Shown one piece after another: positions 17,680 through 26,611 of a DNA stretch of 49,116 nucleotides (positions are counted from its first letter, which is position 1; the number at the start of each line of letters is the position of its first letter). The stretch is from Sphingomonas pruni NBRC 15498. Its GTDB lineage: Bacteria > Pseudomonadota > Alphaproteobacteria > Sphingomonadales > Sphingomonadaceae. Where the stretch lies: contig NZ_BCYZ01000032.1 in the NCBI RefSeq assembly GCF_001598455.1, positions 1-49,116 on the forward strand, written 5' to 3'. A program made the position numbers and the translations under genes. The notes below the pieces were generated by a model. That model did no database searches. It was not told the DNA's origin and saw nothing but the letters and a program-made list of their open reading frames with translations.

Positions 17680-18725
17680 AGGCCGGCGAGGATCGCGTCG
17701 CCCATCGCCGTGGTCGACAGCGTGCCGCCCAAATCCGCGGTGCGCGCGCCGCCCGCAATCGCCTTGCCCACCGCCGCCTCGATCCGGTCCGCCGGTGCCG
17801 CCATGTCGAGCGAATGCCGCAGCATCATTGCCGCCGACAGGATCGTCGCGCACGGATTGGCCTTGCCCTGCCCGGCAATGTCGGGCGCCGAGCCGTGGAT
17901 CGGCTCGTACATCCCCAGGCTCGACCGCCAGCTCGACAGCGAAGCCGAAGGCAGCATGCCGATCGATCCGGCGCACATGCTCGCCTGGTCGGACAGGATG
18001 TCGCCGAACAGATTGCCGGTCACGATCACGTCGAATTGCCCAGGATTGCGGACCAGCTGCATCGCGGCATTGTCGACATACATATGGGTCAGTTCGATAT
18101 CGTCATAATCGCCGGCGACCTCGTTGACGATGTCGCGCCACAATTGCGAGGTTTCGAGCACGTTCGCCTTGTCGACCGAGCACAATTTGCCGCGACGGCG
18201 GCGCGCAGTCTCGAACCCGACCCGGGCAATGCGTTCGACTTCGGTTTCGTCATAGCGCATCAGGTCATGGCCCTCGCGCACGCCGCCGGGTCCGACGCGA
18301 CGGCCCTTTTCGCCGAAATAGACATCGCCGGTCAGCTCGCGGACGATGACCATATCGATGGCCCCCGCAATCTCGGGCTTGAGCGGTGAGGCATCCTCCA
18401 GGCCCGGCGTCAGCTTGGCCGGCCGCAGATTGGCGAACAGGCCGAGTTCGCGACGCAGGCCCAGGATCGCTGCTTCGGGACGCAACCGGCGCTCGAGGCC
18501 GTCGAATTGCGGATCGCCGACCGCACCGAACAGGATCGCGTCGGCGCGCTTGGCTAGGTCGAGCGTCGTCGCGGGAAGCGGGTTGCCCGCCCGCATATAG
18601 GCCTGACCGCCGACCGGCGCCTCTTCGAACGTCAGGTCGAGCGCCAGCGCGTCGAGCACGCGGCGCGCTTCGTCGATGACTTCGGGTCCGATCCCGTCTC
18701 CGGGCAGCAAGGCGATCAACGGCAC
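17676..18725 (-). CDS. leuB: 3-isopropylmalate dehydrogenase
   Basis: LeuB oxidises and decarboxylates 3-isopropylmalate with NAD in leucine synthesis. The 349 residues show [20 protein letters not shown] at the start, the metal and substrate motif [18 protein letters not shown], then [15 protein letters not shown] and the NAD-binding [22 protein letters not shown] at 18725 is the start: AAAGGAAG lies just upstream on the minus strand and the family begins here; the 17 codons upstream are not conserved-looking. It follows recO by 47 bases and is coupled to the glycosyltransferase by a four-base overlap, which is not a usual partner for leuB. Confidence 0.96.
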   Translation of the reverse strand: MPLIALLPGDGIGPEVIDEARRVLDALALDLTFEEAPVGGQAYMRAGNPLPATTLDLAKRADAILFGAVGDPQFDGLERRLRPEAAILGLRRELGLFANLRPAKLTPGLEDASPLKPEIAGAIDMVIVRELTGDVYFGEKGRRVGPGGVREGHDLMRYDETEVERIARVGFETARRRRGKLCSVDKANVLETSQLWRDIVNEVAGDYDDIELTHMYVDNAAMQLVRNPGQFDVIVTGNLFGDILSDQASMCAGSIGMLPSASLSSWRSSLGMYEPIHGSAPDIAGQGKANPCATILSAAMMLRHSLDMAAPADRIEAAVGKAIAGGARTADLGGTLSTTAMGDAILAGL

Positions 18726-18772
18726 GCGGCTTCCTTTCTCTCGTCCCGCCGCCTTTGCCGAGCGAAACGCGC

Positions 18773-19384
18773 TCACGCAACCGCGCGCTTGAGCCTTTCG
18801 ACCAGCCGCGCGCGCGCCGCCAGCGCTTCGGCGCGGCGATCGGTCAGCAGATGCGCTTCGATCTCGCGCCCCGTCAGCGCCAGGGCGGCGATGATTTCGG
18901 GCCAGCCGGACTCGCCGGCCAGCGCCGGCGATTGGCGAAAACCATAGCCTAGCTCGGCCAGCAACAATTGCTCATACCGTGCCAGCGCCACCGCCCAGCC
19001 GCGCGCCGCGGGCGCCGCCTCGATCGCGCCGATCATGCCGTCGAGCGCTTCGTAAAGGCGCGGATAGGGCTGGTGTTCGGGCAGCGCGATCGCGGTCAGC
19101 GCCGTAACCCATTCCAATGCGGCGCTTGCCAGCGGCTCGGAATAAAGCGGGGCACGGCTATGGGTCAGTTCGACCGTCAGACCGGCAAGCTGGTCCTCGG
19201 TCCGCGCGCGCCACTCGCCTACCACCAGATTGGCCGGTTGCAGCACGGGCCGCAACGCGCGCGACCGCCCGCCGCGGACATAACCCGCGATCATCCCCGC
19301 CTCCCGCGTCATACAGCGGACCACGGCATTGTGCTCGCCATGCTGGCGGACCGACAGGATCAGGGCTGGCGCGCGAAGGTGCAT
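18773..19384 (-). CDS. recO: DNA repair protein RecO
   Basis: RecO loads RecA on SSB-coated DNA with RecR in the RecFOR pathway. The 203-residue product begins [22 protein letters not shown], an OB-fold, then [20 protein letters not shown] and a helical C-terminal domain ([25 protein letters not shown]). It is shorter than the roughly 240 residues of many RecO proteins and lacks the zinc cysteines, as in other alphaproteobacteria. The ATG at 19384 is chosen by homology; there is no clear Shine-Dalgarno sequence, and 19420 is an alternative. Confidence 0.88.
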   Translation of the reverse strand: MHLRAPALILSVRQHGEHNAVVRCMTREAGMIAGYVRGGRSRALRPVLQPANLVVGEWRARTEDQLAGLTVELTHSRAPLYSEPLASAALEWVTALTAIALPEHQPYPRLYEALDGMIGAIEAAPAARGWAVALARYEQLLLAELGYGFRQSPALAGESGWPEIIAALALTGREIEAHLLTDRRAEALAARARLVERLKRAVA

Positions 19385-19426
19385 GCGGCCGAGGTAGAAC
19401 GCGGGGCGAGGCGGCGCCACTATAAA

Positions 19427-19451
19427 GCCCCTCCCCTTCAGGGGGAGGGGC
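19427..19451 (-). terminator. Strong hairpin after the small exported protein gene
   Basis: GCCCCTCCCC (19427-19436) and GGGGAGGGGC (19442-19451) form a 10-bp stem with a five-base loop. It sits 10 bases beyond the minus-strand stop at 19462 and upstream of recO, so it may end that transcript. It resembles the hairpin at 65-86. Confidence 0.5.
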
Positions 19452-19461
19452 TAGAGTAAAC

Positions 19462-19950
19462 TTAATCCGCCGCCGGCCGCAGCACCGGACCGGTCGCGCG
19501 ACGGCCGATTTCGTTCACGTCGTCCAGAGCCTCGACCAAATCGCGATAGCGTGGATTGCTGCGGCTCTGCTGCATCAGCATCACGGTGTGGACGCGCCCA
19601 TTCTGACGCCGGGTCAGCGCGCAGTCGATACCGTCCATCACATAGGGCTTTTCGGGCCGTACGGTGCGGCGTTCGAACCGGGCGAGGTCGAGTTCGCGCC
19701 AGATCTTCATGACCTCCATCCTGGTCGCCCGCGCGTGCAGCACGCCGCCGGACCGACGCGTCACTTTCGATACTTGCCCATTGGCCAGAATCCGCGTCTG
19801 TTCGTAGCGGCCGTCAAAACCGCCGGTGCAGACGCTCTCGACATAATCGACGCCGCGGGGGGCAAAGGGCAGTACCGGTTGCACGCGCTGCGCCATCGCC
19901 GGAACTGCAATGGCGACGATCAGAGCGGGAAACAGCAAGCGACGCATCAT
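19462..19950 (-). CDS. Exported protein of unknown function
   Basis: The 162-residue product has a clear Sec signal peptide (MRRLLFPALIVAIAVPAMAQ) and a soluble domain with two cysteines, in ESVCTGGFDGRYEQTRI and GIDCALTRRQNG, that could form a disulfide in the periplasm. I do not recognise the family. Three ATGs lie close together (19956, 19950, 19947). The Shine-Dalgarno sequence AAAGGAG abuts the first, so 19950, six bases away, is the likely start. The much longer open frame upstream is not supported. It is divergent from bpt. Confidence 0.75.
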   Translation of the reverse strand: MMRRLLFPALIVAIAVPAMAQRVQPVLPFAPRGVDYVESVCTGGFDGRYEQTRILANGQVSKVTRRSGGVLHARATRMEVMKIWRELDLARFERRTVRPEKPYVMDGIDCALTRRQNGRVHTVMLMQQSRSNPRYRDLVEALDDVNEIGRRATGPVLRPAAD

Positions 19951-20022
19951 CAACATCTCCTTTGCCGGAGCTGCTAACCGGCGGTCCCTGAACCGAAGCT
20001 TGCGACAAAGCGAATCGGAGCG

Positions 20023-20088
20023 GCGACGAGCCGCCTTGCACCGGTGAGTCGCGAGGGCGTATTCTGTCGATGCAAGGCGGTTCGTCGC
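20023..20088. promoter_or_regulatory. Long inverted repeat with a possible bpt promoter
   Basis: Bases 20023-20040 and 20071-20088 match as an inverted repeat at 17 of 18 positions around a 30-base centre. A possible promoter, TTGCAC (20036-20041), 18 bases, TATTCT (20060-20065), starts in the left arm. It could be an operator or a leader hairpin for bpt, whose start is at 20207, or serve the divergent gene. Confidence 0.4.
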
Positions 20089-20206
20089 ATTCTGGTGAAT
20101 CGTTAACCACCTTTCTTGGTAAAGCCGCTTTTCATCACGCTCCGCGCGATTCATAGTGCGTTCCCAGAGGCCGGATGGACCGGCGTCCAAGGGGACATAT
20201 TCGTCG

Positions 20207-21010
20207 GTGACTGCGCCATTTCGTTTTCCGCGCTTTTTCGTGACGTCACCGTCGCCGTGCCCGTATCTGCCGGGCCGGCAGGAGCGGAAGGTGTTCACCG
20301 AACTCAACGGTCCGCACGCCAGCGAACTGAACGACGCGCTCGGCCGGATCGGCTTCCGCCGCAGCCAGTCGGTCGCCTATCGCCCCAGCTGCGCGGGATG
20401 TTCGGCCTGCGTCTCCGTCCGCGTGGTGGCGCCCGAGTTCAAACCCAATGCGAGCCAGCGCAAATTGATGCGCCGCCATGCCGATCTCGAGATCACCGCC
20501 TGCAATCCCTGGGCGACCGACGAACAGTTTCAGTTGCTCCGCCGCTATCTCAGCGCGCGTCATCCCGGCGGCGGGATGACGATGATGGACGACGGCGATT
20601 ATGCCGACATGGTCGAGCAATCGCCGGTCAATTCGGTCGTGGTCGAATATCGCGAGCCGAGCCTGCATGGTGAGCGTGGCCGGCTGGTCGGCGCGTGCCT
20701 GACCGACCAGCAGGCCGATGGCCTGTCGATGATCTACAGCTTCTTCCTGGCCGATGAGGAAAGCCGCCCTGGGCTCGGCAATTTCATCATCATGGACCAC
20801 ATCTTGCGCGCCCGTGCCGCCGGCCTGCCCTATGTCTATCTCGGTTATTGGGTGAAGGGGTCGGCGCGGATGGCCTACAAGACGCGCTATCGTCCGATCG
20901 AAGTGCTCGGCCCGTCGGGCTGGTCGTTGCTCGAGGACGAGGACGCGAATTACGCGCCGCCGACGCACCCGGCCGAACAGGCGCTGGCGGTTACCGGCGA
21001 GTTCGCCTGA
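20207..21010 (+). CDS. bpt: Aspartate/glutamate leucyltransferase (bacterial protein transferase)
   Basis: Bpt transfers leucine from leucyl-tRNA to proteins with N-terminal Asp or Glu, marking them for ClpSAP in the N-degron pathway. The 267 residues open [20 protein letters not shown], then the cysteine cluster [16 protein letters not shown], and the acetyltransferase-like C-terminal half ([38 protein letters not shown]). The start is set at GTG 20207 because conserved sequence begins right after it and AAGGGG lies at 20189-20194; the ATG at 20156 would add 17 unconserved-looking residues. It is divergent from the exported protein gene. Confidence 0.93.
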   Translation: MTAPFRFPRFFVTSPSPCPYLPGRQERKVFTELNGPHASELNDALGRIGFRRSQSVAYRPSCAGCSACVSVRVVAPEFKPNASQRKLMRRHADLEITACNPWATDEQFQLLRRYLSARHPGGGMTMMDDGDYADMVEQSPVNSVVVEYREPSLHGERGRLVGACLTDQQADGLSMIYSFFLADEESRPGLGNFIIMDHILRARAAGLPYVYLGYWVKGSARMAYKTRYRPIEVLGPSGWSLLEDEDANYAPPTHPAEQALAVTGEFA

Positions 21011-21033
21011 CAGCCCTTCCCATCGGCTAAGCG

Positions 21034-21732
21034 CTAAGGCCTAACCCGTCCTCCGACCACCGCCGCCACGCCGTTCAGGTCGACGGCGTTCGCGACCCGC
21101 GCATGATCCTCGCCGGCGGATAGTCCGATCGCCGGATCGAACCCGATCCAGCCGATGTCGGCGACATAAGCCTCGGCCCAGAAATGCGGTGTCGCGCCGC
21201 CATCGCGGGCGAGATAGCCCGATACGCATCGCGCCGGGTAACTCAAGCGTCGGGCCGCGGCGACGAACATCCCGGCCAGCACGTCCGGACCGGAATCGTC
21301 GGCGCGGCGATGGAGCGCTACGTTGAGAAGATGCAGGCGATCGATATCGCCATCCGCTTCTTCGATCGCGTCGATCGCGAGCGCCGCCAGGTCGGGCGCC
21401 TCCGGCTGGCCGGACGATTGACGCAGAAACAGCGACGGCGGCAACGGCTCGGGATGCGCCGCGCTGAGGATGCCGCTCGACGGACCGGTGAATATCTCGC
21501 CGCCGACATGGATCTCGATCCGATCGACCGGACCGTCGGCGTAGAGCATCGTCAGGACGTTGCCGTAACCGTCACGACCGGTGCTAAGGCGAGCGTCGCA
21601 ATCGAGGCCGATCCGCCAGCCGGCGACCGTCTGATCGTGACTATCCTCGGGCGTGACGCGCAACGCCAAGGTCACGCTAGATAATGAACCAGGAAAATCG
21701 ACGGTGATCGTCTGATCGACCGCGATCCGCAT
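21034..21732 (-). CDS. Transglutaminase-like protein lacking the catalytic cysteine
   Basis: The 232 residues hold the beta-rich N-terminal domain typical of bacterial transglutaminase-like proteins, then the core with YPARCVSGYLARDGG, TPHFWAEAYVADIGWIGFDP. The histidine (PHFW) and aspartate (FDP) of the triad are present. Where the family has GVCxDFAH, this protein reads SGPDVLAGM: the nucleophilic cysteine aligns with proline. It is therefore probably inactive as a protease or amidase and may act by binding. It is the third gene of the ATP-grasp/alpha-E operon and overlaps the alpha-E stop by one base (TGATG). Confidence 0.82.
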   Translation of the reverse strand: MRIAVDQTITVDFPGSLSSVTLALRVTPEDSHDQTVAGWRIGLDCDARLSTGRDGYGNVLTMLYADGPVDRIEIHVGGEIFTGPSSGILSAAHPEPLPPSLFLRQSSGQPEAPDLAALAIDAIEEADGDIDRLHLLNVALHRRADDSGPDVLAGMFVAAARRLSYPARCVSGYLARDGGATPHFWAEAYVADIGWIGFDPAIGLSAGEDHARVANAVDLNGVAAVVGGRVRP

Positions 21733-22667
21733 CAGGCGAACTTGAACTGCCGGCCGATCGCGAAATGCAACTCGGCATTCTCTTCGATGAACGATTCGAG
21801 ATATTGATGCAGCCCGCCCAGGATCACGTCAGCCGATCGCGTCTTCATCATGCGTGCGTGGCGGCCGCGGGCCATACGGTCGGCCTCGCCATGATGTCCG
21901 GTGCGCTTGGCGAGCAAGGACAGCAACTCGACCGTCTCCTCGACCGAGGCGGCCAGGCTGCGCGGCAGTTCGGGACGCGCGATCAGCAGATCGATGACAT
22001 TGGCCGGCGCCAGGCCGTCGGAATAAAGCCAGCGATACGCGGTCACCGCCGACACTGTCTGCAGGATCGTGGTCCATTGGTCGCGGTCGACCACGCCGCC
22101 GACCGTCTCGCCCTCGGGCAGTAGAATATGGTATTTGACGTCGAGCAGGCGCGCGGTGTTGTCGGCACGCTCGATCGCCTGGCCCAGCCGGATGAACCAG
22201 GTCGTCTGGTTGCGCAGCATGCGGTGGATCGCGCCCTCGAACCCGCGTGTTTCCGCCTTGACCGCCTCGGCCAGGTTCAGTGTCGCGGTGGCGCCGCCGG
22301 GCGACGAGCGGCTGTCGAACAACAGCCAGGCGCGATTGATCCCGGTCCAGGCGTCGCGGGTCAGCGCGGTGCGCACCGCGCGCGCATTGGTCCGCGCCTT
22401 GTCGAGGCATTGCATGATCGACCCGGGATGGCCGGTATCGAGCGTCAGAAAGCGCGCCACCGATTGCTGCCCGATCGTCGCGCCCGAGGCCGCGAACGCT
22501 TCCTGCGCGTCGATCACCGCCAGCGCGCTGGCCCAGGCGATTTCGCCGGCCGGACGTGGGGAGAGGACGTCGAGGCGCACGGTCGCTTCGACGAGGCGCG
22601 CGATGAAGTCCGCGCGCTCGACATAGCGACCGAGCCAGTAGAGCGACGAAGCCGTACGGGATAGCAT
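21732..22667 (-). CDS. Alpha-E domain protein
   Basis: This all-helical 311-residue protein matches the alpha-E family: MLSRTASSLYWLGRYVERAD at the start, FLTLDTGHPGSIMQCL, ARTNARAVRTALT, IERADNTARLLDVKYHILLP. Members always travel with circularly permuted ATP-grasp enzymes and transglutaminases, and the set has been proposed to build or attach small peptides; no reaction is proven. The ATG at 22667 is preceded by GAGGG and begins the conserved domain. The frame stays open upstream through a REPIN-like element, which is not coding. Confidence 0.9.
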   Translation of the reverse strand: MLSRTASSLYWLGRYVERADFIARLVEATVRLDVLSPRPAGEIAWASALAVIDAQEAFAASGATIGQQSVARFLTLDTGHPGSIMQCLDKARTNARAVRTALTRDAWTGINRAWLLFDSRSSPGGATATLNLAEAVKAETRGFEGAIHRMLRNQTTWFIRLGQAIERADNTARLLDVKYHILLPEGETVGGVVDRDQWTTILQTVSAVTAYRWLYSDGLAPANVIDLLIARPELPRSLAASVEETVELLSLLAKRTGHHGEADRMARGRHARMMKTRSADVILGGLHQYLESFIEENAELHFAIGRQFKFA

Positions 22668-22692
22668 CAGTGGCGCCCTCGCCCAATCCCAG

Positions 22693-22803
22693 ACGCCTCC
22701 CCGGCGAAGGCCGGGGCCCAGCTTCGGCGGCTTAAGTTTGCCTGGATTGTCCTTGCCGACGAACCGCAGTGGAACTGGGCCCCGGCCTTCGCCGGGGAAG
22801 CGT
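22693..22803. repeat. REPIN-like inverted repeat, copy 2, inside an operon
   Basis: Arms 22693-22721 and 22775-22803 match at 28 of 29 positions. It lies between the ATP-grasp stop (22813) and the alpha-E start (22667), so within one minus-strand operon. Its spacer resembles that of the copy at 37003 (CAGCTTCGGCG near the left arm, GTGGAACTGGG at the right). Confidence 0.85.
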
Positions 22804-22812
22804 TGAGGGGGG

Positions 22813-24285
22813 TCATGCCGCCCCTCCCTGCACCTGGAAATGCGCCGGGCCATTATCCAGCAATACGAAACTGTCCTTGGTCCCCCCGCCTTGCGAGGAA
22901 TTGACCACCAGCGATCCCTCGCGCAGCGCTACCCGGGTCAGGCCGCCAGGCACGACTTGTATCCCCTTCGATCCGGTCAGCACGAACGGACGGAAATCGA
23001 CATGGCGCGGCGCGAGTCCTTGCTCGACCAACGTCGGGACAGTCGACAACGCCAGCGTCGGCTGCGCGATGTAGCGATGCGGCTCGGCGATCAGGGCAGC
23101 CCGGAACCGCTCGATCTCGTCTCTCGACGCGGTCGGCCCGACCAGCATGCCGTAACCGCCCGATCCGTCGACCAGCTTCACCACCAGTTCGTCGAGATGG
23201 TCGAGCACGTAACGCAACGCCTCGGGCTCGCGGCAGCGGAAGGTCTGGACGTTGGGCAGCTTGGCTTCGGCGCCGGTATAATAGCGCACAATTTCCGGCA
23301 TGTAGGAATAGATCGCCTTGTCATCGGCGATGCCGTTGCCCGGCGCGTTGAGCAACGCGACGTTCCCCGCCGCATAGGCCGCGATCAGACCCGGCACGCC
23401 CAACATCGAGTCCGGCCGGAATACCAGCGGATCGAGATAATCGTCGTCGATCCGGCGATAGATCACATCGACCTTCACCCGCCCGGCGATCGTCCGCATC
23501 CAGACGATATCATCGTCGACCACCAGGTCCGCCGCCTCGACCAGCTCAACGCCCATCGAGTCCGCGAGGAAGCTATGTTCGTAATAGGCCGAGTTGAAAT
23601 GGCCCGGCGTCAGCACGACGCAGACCGGATTGCTTCCAGTGCCCTGCGGCGCGACCGATTTCATCGTCTGGAGCAGGCGGTCGGGATAGGAATCGACTGC
23701 TGCGACGCGGAATTGGCGGAACAGCTCGGGGCACAGGCGCAGCATCGCTTCGCGGTTTTCGAGCATGTAGCTGACGCCCGAGGGCGTTCGCGCGTTGTCC
23801 TCGAGCACGAAGAAATCGTCGGGTCCGGTCCGCACTAGGTCGATCCCGCAAATATGCGCCCAGATTCCGTGCGGCGGGCGCATGCCGGCGATCTCAGGCC
23901 GGAATTGCGGATTGCCGAAGATCAGGTCCTCGGGCAGCACGCCGTCCTTCAGAATGCGGCGCGCCCCGTATATGTCGTCGAGGAAAGCGTTGATCGCCTC
24001 GACCCGCTGCACCAGCCCGGCCGATAACCGCGCCCATTCGTCGGCCAGGAACACCCGCGGCACGATGTCGAACGGGATGATCCGCTCGCTGGCATCCTCA
24101 TCGCCATAGACGGCGAAGGTTATGCCGAGCTGGCGGAACGTGACTTCGGCGGATTGCTGGCGGCGCTTGAGCTCGGCGGCGTCGGTGGTGTCGAGCCATT
24201 CGCCGAGCGCGGTCAATTCGGGACGAACGAGCGCAGCACCCGAAGTGCCCATGATCTCGTCAAACGCCGGCCCAATTCCCACCAA
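22813..24285 (-). CDS. Circularly permuted ATP-grasp protein
   Basis: A 490-residue type 2 circularly permuted ATP-grasp enzyme. It shows GITFAVYGDEDASERIIPFD, RVEAINAFLDDIYG, PPHGIWAHICGIDLVR, FFVLEDNARTPSGVSYML, and late in the chain LVVKLVDGSGGYGMLVGP and LREGSLVVNSSQGGGTKDSF. ATP-grasp enzymes form peptide-like bonds through acyl phosphates; the substrate is unknown. Start choice is weak: TTG 24285 and GTG 24282 keep the FDEIMG segment that homologues have, while the ATG at 24252 cuts into it. None has a good Shine-Dalgarno sequence. It heads the operon with alpha-E and the transglutaminase-like gene. Confidence 0.9.
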   Translation of the reverse strand: MVGIGPAFDEIMGTSGAALVRPELTALGEWLDTTDAAELKRRQQSAEVTFRQLGITFAVYGDEDASERIIPFDIVPRVFLADEWARLSAGLVQRVEAINAFLDDIYGARRILKDGVLPEDLIFGNPQFRPEIAGMRPPHGIWAHICGIDLVRTGPDDFFVLEDNARTPSGVSYMLENREAMLRLCPELFRQFRVAAVDSYPDRLLQTMKSVAPQGTGSNPVCVVLTPGHFNSAYYEHSFLADSMGVELVEAADLVVDDDIVWMRTIAGRVKVDVIYRRIDDDYLDPLVFRPDSMLGVPGLIAAYAAGNVALLNAPGNGIADDKAIYSYMPEIVRYYTGAEAKLPNVQTFRCREPEALRYVLDHLDELVVKLVDGSGGYGMLVGPTASRDEIERFRAALIAEPHRYIAQPTLALSTVPTLVEQGLAPRHVDFRPFVLTGSKGIQVVPGGLTRVALREGSLVVNSSQGGGTKDSFVLLDNGPAHFQVQGGAA

Positions 24286-24582
24286 ATGCCAAAGCCCCGC
24301 CAGGTGTCAGAGTTCCATGCTGCAACGGAATGCTGCGGTGCACAAGCGCCGCCGGAAATAAATGCATGCGGGGCATGCATTCCGAGAGCCAAATGAAGGC
24401 GTAGAGCAGTAAGCGCGCTGAACAAAGTTCGCCTTCAACTAAGTCCAATACGCGGCGGCGAGAGCCGTGCGTTCGGCGCCGCCAGGCGGTCGTTCATAAA
24501 GGATCGACGGCTCGCAACTCTGGCGCGCCCGTTCGTCACTTCGCAGTGCCTTTACAGCGGTACGCCAGGCAAGAGCTTCCGG
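24286..24582. other. Gap of 297 bases with dyad symmetries
   Basis: No gene was found. It holds two TGCTGC half-sites (TGCTGCAAC at 24319-24327 and TGCTGCGGTGCA at 24331-24342) and a perfect 9-bp dyad, AATGCATGC/GCATGCATT, at 24361-24381 with a three-G centre. These are candidates for the control region of the ATP-grasp operon. Composition is less GC-rich than the neighbouring genes. Confidence 0.4.
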
Positions 24583-25050
24583 ATGGAAGCAGATGTACTC
24601 CCGACCCGGTCGTTGCGGGGCACAGCGATCGACTCGCCGTCGGCTGGCGGCCCTGGCACGGCGTCCGCCGACGCGAGGGCCGCACCGGACATGGAACGCG
24701 CGATCAAGCGCGGGGCGGTCGTGTTGACCTTCGACCCCTTGTTAGTAACGTGGCGCGGTCGATGCGTGCCGCTTTCGCCAACGGAAGCGCAAGTCTACGC
24801 CTATATCTGCCGCCGCGGTCGAGCGACCTATGAGGAACTGAATCAGGTATTGGCGAATAATGGCGCCAATCCTGCGACCCGCTCGCTGGTGCTGGGCCAT
24901 ATTCGCGGTAAGTTTCGCCAGATCGGCGCGTGTTGTCCGTTCGAACGGCTCGGAATGAATATGTTGCGTTTGCGGGTCGATCCGGATGAGCATGGTTCAA
25001 CAGCGCCGGTTATTGGATTGACTGTGCCTCGCTACGTCATCGCGAGTTGA
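24583..25050 (+). CDS. OmpR-type winged-helix DNA-binding protein without a receiver
   Basis: The 155 residues contain one recognisable domain at about residues 45-130: VVLTFDPLLVTWRGRCVPLS, PTEAQVYAYICRRGRATYEE, then RSLVLGHIRGKFRQIGA, the shape of the OmpR/PhoB effector domain. There is no phospho-receiver domain. The first 36 residues are low-complexity, and an ATG at 24691 just before the domain could be the true start. It lies upstream of a LytS/LytTR pair on the same strand, separated by 472 bases, so a link is only suggested. Its target is unknown. Confidence 0.65.
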   Translation: MEADVLPTRSLRGTAIDSPSAGGPGTASADARAAPDMERAIKRGAVVLTFDPLLVTWRGRCVPLSPTEAQVYAYICRRGRATYEELNQVLANNGANPATRSLVLGHIRGKFRQIGACCPFERLGMNMLRLRVDPDEHGSTAPVIGLTVPRYVIAS

Positions 25051-25522
25051 TCCTGTAGCCACCTCAATGGCCGACCCGCCGACGGCACTGACGCCCGTCG
25101 TCGATCAAGCCGTGCCGTCCACCGTCGTTCATGCCATCGTCGCGGTCGTTCGTGCTGCGACACTTGCGGCCGCGGCAGTGATGACCGGACGGCGTCATCC
25201 CTCACGGAATTCGGAGGGCGCTCTCTGTCGATGATATCTCTTGCCGGCCCCCTAGCTTTCCGAGCCCGCAGGAGATGCGACGAATATTCCGCCGGAAGGC
25301 ATTCGGGGGCGCTGTTCGGTCCGCCTGCCTGGCCAGATAGCCAGTGTTAGGCTTGTCAAAACTATGCGCGCCCCCCGATCCCGTCAGAACCGGATCCCTA
25401 TGTGCGCTGCGCTATCGAGATTCCGGGCCCGGGACGGAGCATCGGTCGCTACCATCCCGGGCGAAAGCGGAGATGATGCGAGCGACCGCATCCGCCGATA
25501 TTGTGATAGTCCCGGACGAGTC
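25051..25522. other. Gap of 472 bases with no supported gene
   Basis: One short frame (25067-25234, 55 codons) has no Shine-Dalgarno sequence and no recognisable content. A small CTGGC/GCCAG dyad occurs near 25330. The promoter of the histidine kinase operon should lie here, but I cannot place it. Confidence 0.4.
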
Positions 25523-26611
25523 ATGAACGAGCCGATGGCAAATCTGGCATCTGAATCGCAACAATCGCTGGCCGACCTGCGCCGCGCCAGCCGTTGGATC
25601 GTGCTATTCTTCTGGCTGCTGCAGTTTGTCGAACTCAGCCTGCTCAGTCTGATCGAGGGCCGTGATGCCGCGGTCAAGTCGCTCGAGCCCCGCGCGATGG
25701 TGATGGTGGTCGGCGTCATCCTCATGTTCGGCTTCGTCGAGATCGTCGCCAAGCTGGAGCGACGACCGTTCCGGACGCGTCTGATCCTCACGTCGCTATG
25801 GGCGTTGCTGTTCTGTCTCCTGGTCCTGGCAGTCAACTTCGGCATCTTCTATCTCGCCTCTGCGCGAGGGAAGGTCGGCTTCAACGCGGGCGAATATGTC
25901 TATACCGCCTTCGCCTGGTCGTGGTTTTGCCTTTCGGTCGCCGGTGCGCTGTTGGCGCTTTCCTATAATCTCGAGATGCGCAACCGCGACCACCGTCTCG
26001 CGGCGATGGAGGCGATCGCCAATCGGGCGCAGCTGGCGGCGCTGCGTTATCAGCTCAATCCGCATTTCCTGTTCAACACGCTCAATTCGATCGCGTCGCT
26101 TATTGCGACCGGCGCGCGCGATACCGCGGAGCGAATGGTCGAGGATCTCGCGGATTTCCTGCGCGCGACGCTCGAGCTCGATCCGCACCAGGATATCAGC
26201 TTGGCCCGCGAGATCGAGTTGCAGCAAATGTACCTCGCGATCGAGCAACTGCGCTTTCCCGATCGGTTGATCATCGTGATCGATGTTCCGGACGACTTGC
26301 TCGACGCCCATATTCCCGCTCTTATCACCCAGCCGCTGGTGGAGAATTGTATCCGGCATGCCGTCGCACGCAGCGTTGAACCGGTGACGGTCCGACTAAC
26401 TGCGAATGCCCTTGACGGAATGCTGCTCCTGATCGTTGCCGATGACGGGCGGCCGCTGCGTGCGGCCGCCGAGGGTACGGGTGTGGGAATTGCCAATGTC
26501 GAGGCTCGCCTGCGCGCGCGGTTTGGCGACTCCCAGGCGATCATCGCCAGGCGCCCCGCGGAGGGCGGGTTCGCTGTCCATATCAATTTGCCGCTGGCAC
26601 GGCCGTCGTGA
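25523..26611 (+). CDS. LytS-type sensor histidine kinase (His_kinase family)
   Basis: A membrane kinase of 362 residues with four N-terminal membrane segments (about residues 22-45, 58-78, 90-112 and 125-148). The phospho-acceptor region reads ALRYQLNPHFLFNTLNSIAS, followed by the ATPase N box TQPLVENCIRHAVARS and a short G box GTGVGIANVEARLR. This is the LytS/YehU class, which signals to LytTR regulators; its partner is the next gene, overlapping by four bases (GTGA). The signal is unknown. The ATG at 25523 was chosen because membrane topology and similarity begin there; the frame is open 53 codons further up. Confidence 0.9.
   Translation: MNEPMANLASESQQSLADLRRASRWIVLFFWLLQFVELSLLSLIEGRDAAVKSLEPRAMVMVVGVILMFGFVEIVAKLERRPFRTRLILTSLWALLFCLLVLAVNFGIFYLASARGKVGFNAGEYVYTAFAWSWFCLSVAGALLALSYNLEMRNRDHRLAAMEAIANRAQLAALRYQLNPHFLFNTLNSIASLIATGARDTAERMVEDLADFLRATLELDPHQDISLAREIELQQMYLAIEQLRFPDRLIIVIDVPDDLLDAHIPALITQPLVENCIRHAVARSVEPVTVRLTANALDGMLLLIVADDGRPLRAAAEGTGVGIANVEARLRARFGDSQAIIARRPAEGGFAVHINLPLARPS

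Noticed and set aside
25067..25234. 55-codon frame between the DNA-binding protein and the kinase
   Set aside because: No ribosome binding site and no recognisable pattern; kept only as a note on the gap.
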